A stretch of DNA of 6,410 nucleotides, from the NCBI GenBank assembly GCA_035719045.1, contig DASTGO010000540.1:1-6410 (forward strand), read 5' to 3'. The first letter of the stretch is position 1; every line of letters starts with the position of its first letter. The notes under the pieces are model-generated. The model was not told where the DNA came from and did no database searches. It saw only the letters and a program-made list of their open reading frames with translations. The stretch comes from DASTGO01 sp035719045 (lineage in GTDB: Bacteria; Actinomycetota; Actinomycetes; Actinomycetales; Kineosporiaceae). A program made the translations under genes and the position numbers. Below are positions 5,177 through 6,410 of this stretch, in pieces.

Positions 5177-5182
5177 AATCTA
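5177..5182 (-). promoter_or_regulatory. Leaderless -10 promoter for the plsC-cdsA pair
   Basis: On the - strand TAGATT is followed by exactly seven bases and then the GTG at 5169. A TANNNT hexamer seven bases before a GTG or ATG is the standard layout for leaderless transcripts in actinobacteria, with transcription starting at the start codon. The lack of a Shine-Dalgarno sequence agrees. The -35 region (TGGGTC at 17-bp spacing) is poor, which is common for such promoters. Confidence 0.55.
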
Positions 5183-5214
5183 GCGGGCGTCCGGGATCAG
5201 ACCCAGCGGCACCT

Positions 5215-5276
5215 GCGGCGGCCCTGGGCACCGCCTCGGGGCGTTGACGCCGTGACGCCCACCACCAGGGCGCCGC
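5215..5276 (-). terminator. Large two-stem hairpin after the unknown membrane protein gene
   Basis: GCGGC-G-GCCCTGG (5215-5227) pairs with CCAGGGC-GCCGC (5265-5276), giving 12 bp with one bulged base. Inside it GGGCGT (5239-5244) pairs with ACGCCC (5255-5260). It starts about 50 bases after the stop of the - strand membrane protein gene and ends before the plsC promoter, so it probably separates the two transcripts. No T-run is present. Confidence 0.55.
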
Positions 5277-5282
5277 GGCGTA

Positions 5283-5326
5283 CCGGAGGGGCGGGAGCCG
5301 CGTTCCGGAGGGTCGGAGCCGGAGGG
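5283..5326. repeat. Three CCGGAGGG direct repeats beside a stop codon
   Basis: CCGGAGGG occurs at 5283-5290, 5305-5312 and 5319-5326. The last two extend to CCGGAGGGTC and lie 14 bp apart; the third abuts the stop codon of the membrane protein gene. They lie between that stop and the large hairpin. No function is evident, and they may be slippage products. Confidence 0.45.
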
Positions 5327-6358
5327 TCAGGGGGCGGGGGCCGGCACTCCCTCGGCGGCCGAGCCCGGTGGCAGGCCGCCCGAAGCCTCGTCCGGAAGGC
5401 GCCGGAGCTGGTCCCTGACCTGATCACAGTCGCTGTTCGGGGTGGTGTACGCCCGGCCCAGCACGGTGTCCAGCAACGGGACCTGGCCGCGTAGCTGGGT
5501 GTCCGCCTCATGGCAGGTGTACCGGCCGCGGACGAGGGACTTCGGCACGTGCATCACGTAGCGGGTGCCGGCGTGGAGGATCACCAGGTCGGCCGAGCTC
5601 TCGTCGATCAGGTACCCCACAACCGGATCGGCGGACGTGACCACCGACGGCCGCCGGGACGTCCCCGTCCCGCCCGGCTGCTGCGTGGCGGTCACCACGG
5701 ACCCCTTGAGCACGAACAGTTCCGCCGACATCCAGGGCGACTCCAGGGTGTCCAGAAAGCCCAGCAGCAGGGCCGCGCCGCCCAGGAAGGCCAGGGCGTT
5801 TCCGCGCAACGCAGCCGGAACCTGCGGGATCCGCAGCCGGGCGGCCAGGCGGACGGTGGCCCGGCGGCGGAGCAGGACCTCCAGCAGCACCGACAGCGCC
5901 ACCAGCGCGAGCCCGGCGAGGTGGTAGGCCGGCGGCGTCATCAGCGCCGTGATCAGCACGACGGCGACCAGCACCGGCCACGCCCCCGGTCGCACACGAT
6001 CGCGCCACCGGACGCACAGCCACGGGATCCCGTACGCCAGCCCCGCCATGGTCGGGTAGACGTAGATCGCCAGGGTGCCGAGGATCACCCGTTCCGGGGC
6101 CGTGGTCACCAAGGTGGCGGTCGTCGTCGTGGAGTACCGGGCGACGCCGTACACCTTGATCAGGCACAGCAGCCCGAACAGGCTGGAGCTGTAGGTGGCG
6201 ATCTCCCGCAGCGACACCCCGGGAGCGGCGGTCCCGGCGTCGCGGGCGGGGGCGTCGCCGCGGGCGGCCCCGGGGGAGCCACCCCGGGGATGAGGGACGG
6301 GCGTCCGCGCGGGCACCGTCAGTGCATCGGCCGGGCTCAGGACAACTTGAGCACGCAC
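5327..6358 (-). CDS. Polytopic membrane protein of unknown function
   Basis: I do not recognise a named family. The 343-residue reading starts with about 48 Pro/Ala/Gly/Arg-rich residues that look disordered. About five hydrophobic segments follow (53-71, 91-116, 126-141, 146-164 and 186-203), then a soluble C-terminal part of about 140 residues. That part contains SPWMSAELFVLKG (207-219), VVGYLIDESSADLVILHAG (246-264) and two cysteines (282 and 311), and ends in a Pro/Ala/Gly tail. Streptomycete hypothetical membrane proteins with a PWxPxE...VGYVL...VL soluble end look similar from memory, so this may be a conserved uncharacterised actinobacterial type. The start is uncertain. GTG 6358 has no good ribosome-binding site, and its first dozen codons have weaker third-position GC than the rest. 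GTG 6316 or GTG 6217 (VSLREIATY) would remove most of the disordered leader without touching a membrane segment. Its own terminator suggests a separate transcript from plsC-cdsA. Confidence 0.75.
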   Translation of the reverse strand: MRAQVVLSPADALTVPARTPVPHPRGGSPGAARGDAPARDAGTAAPGVSLREIATYSSSLFGLLCLIKVYGVARYSTTTTATLVTTAPERVILGTLAIYVYPTMAGLAYGIPWLCVRWRDRVRPGAWPVLVAVVLITALMTPPAYHLAGLALVALSVLLEVLLRRRATVRLAARLRIPQVPAALRGNALAFLGGAALLLGFLDTLESPWMSAELFVLKGSVVTATQQPGGTGTSRRPSVVTSADPVVGYLIDESSADLVILHAGTRYVMHVPKSLVRGRYTCHEADTQLRGQVPLLDTVLGRAYTTPNSDCDQVRDQLRRLPDEASGGLPPGSAAEGVPAPAP

Positions 6359-6410
6359 CCGACGGCGTGAGCCCGGGTCCCGACCGGCGGGCGAGGGTGC
6401 GCGGCGACCG
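6359..6410. other. Right edge, no gene seen
   Basis: These bases lie upstream of the farthest possible start of the membrane protein gene. I see no ribosome-binding site, promoter hexamer or coding frame that can be supported within so short a stretch. Confidence 0.4.

Noticed and set aside
6268..6289. CCCCGGGG-N6-CCCCGGGG inverted/direct repeat
   Set aside because: It lies inside the low-complexity start of the membrane protein frame and is explained by Gly/Pro codons in GC-rich DNA, unless the true start is at 6217.

Overview
The window is very GC-rich with strongly GC-biased third codon positions, GTG starts, leaderless-looking promoters and GC-rich hairpins. Together with the gene content (an arabinofuranosidase tail, a secreted S1 protease with a Pro/Thr linker, a lipoprotein deacetylase), this points to a high-GC actinomycete of Streptomyces type or a relative. 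The genus cannot be fixed from this sequence.

Left half (about 1-2502, + strand): secreted proteins. The window opens inside the last codons of a GH62-type alpha-L-arabinofuranosidase, followed by a perfect 15-bp terminator hairpin. Next come a CE4 (NodB-type) polysaccharide deacetylase with a lipoprotein/twin-arginine-like N-terminus, and a secreted chymotrypsin-fold serine protease joined by a Pro/Thr-rich linker to a small C-terminal SH3-like domain. The protease is preceded by a TCTTAGG direct repeat with an 11-bp period, a plausible response-regulator site.

Middle (2503-3597): a strictosidine-synthase-like/SMP-30 six-bladed propeller protein on the - strand, convergent with the protease. 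It faces a short + strand gene across a promoter region holding a CGACTGTACTGTCG near-palindrome.

Right half (3598-6410): a phospholipid module and an unknown membrane protein. The - strand pair plsC-like/cdsA-like overlaps by ATGA and appears to be driven by a leaderless promoter. The CdsA-like protein looks complete, with one change in its signature (PGHGG to PGFGG). The PlsC-like protein is only 129 residues and keeps just the NHxxxxD block. Convergent with cdsA is a short + strand gene broken by a frameshift. Its two halves resemble separate parts of an actinobacterial PAP2-like phosphatase family, so I read it as a deletion remnant. The far right encodes a polytopic membrane protein of unknown function, ended by a large hairpin.

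Phosphatidate formation, activation to CDP-diacylglycerol and dephosphorylation would be a coherent set of activities, but two of the three genes look reduced. I see no CRISPR array, transposase, tRNA or phage gene, and no convincing wholly new system. The items most worth a second look are the eroded lipid module, the 11-bp tandem operator, the divergent palindrome and the protease's nearly absent propeptide.
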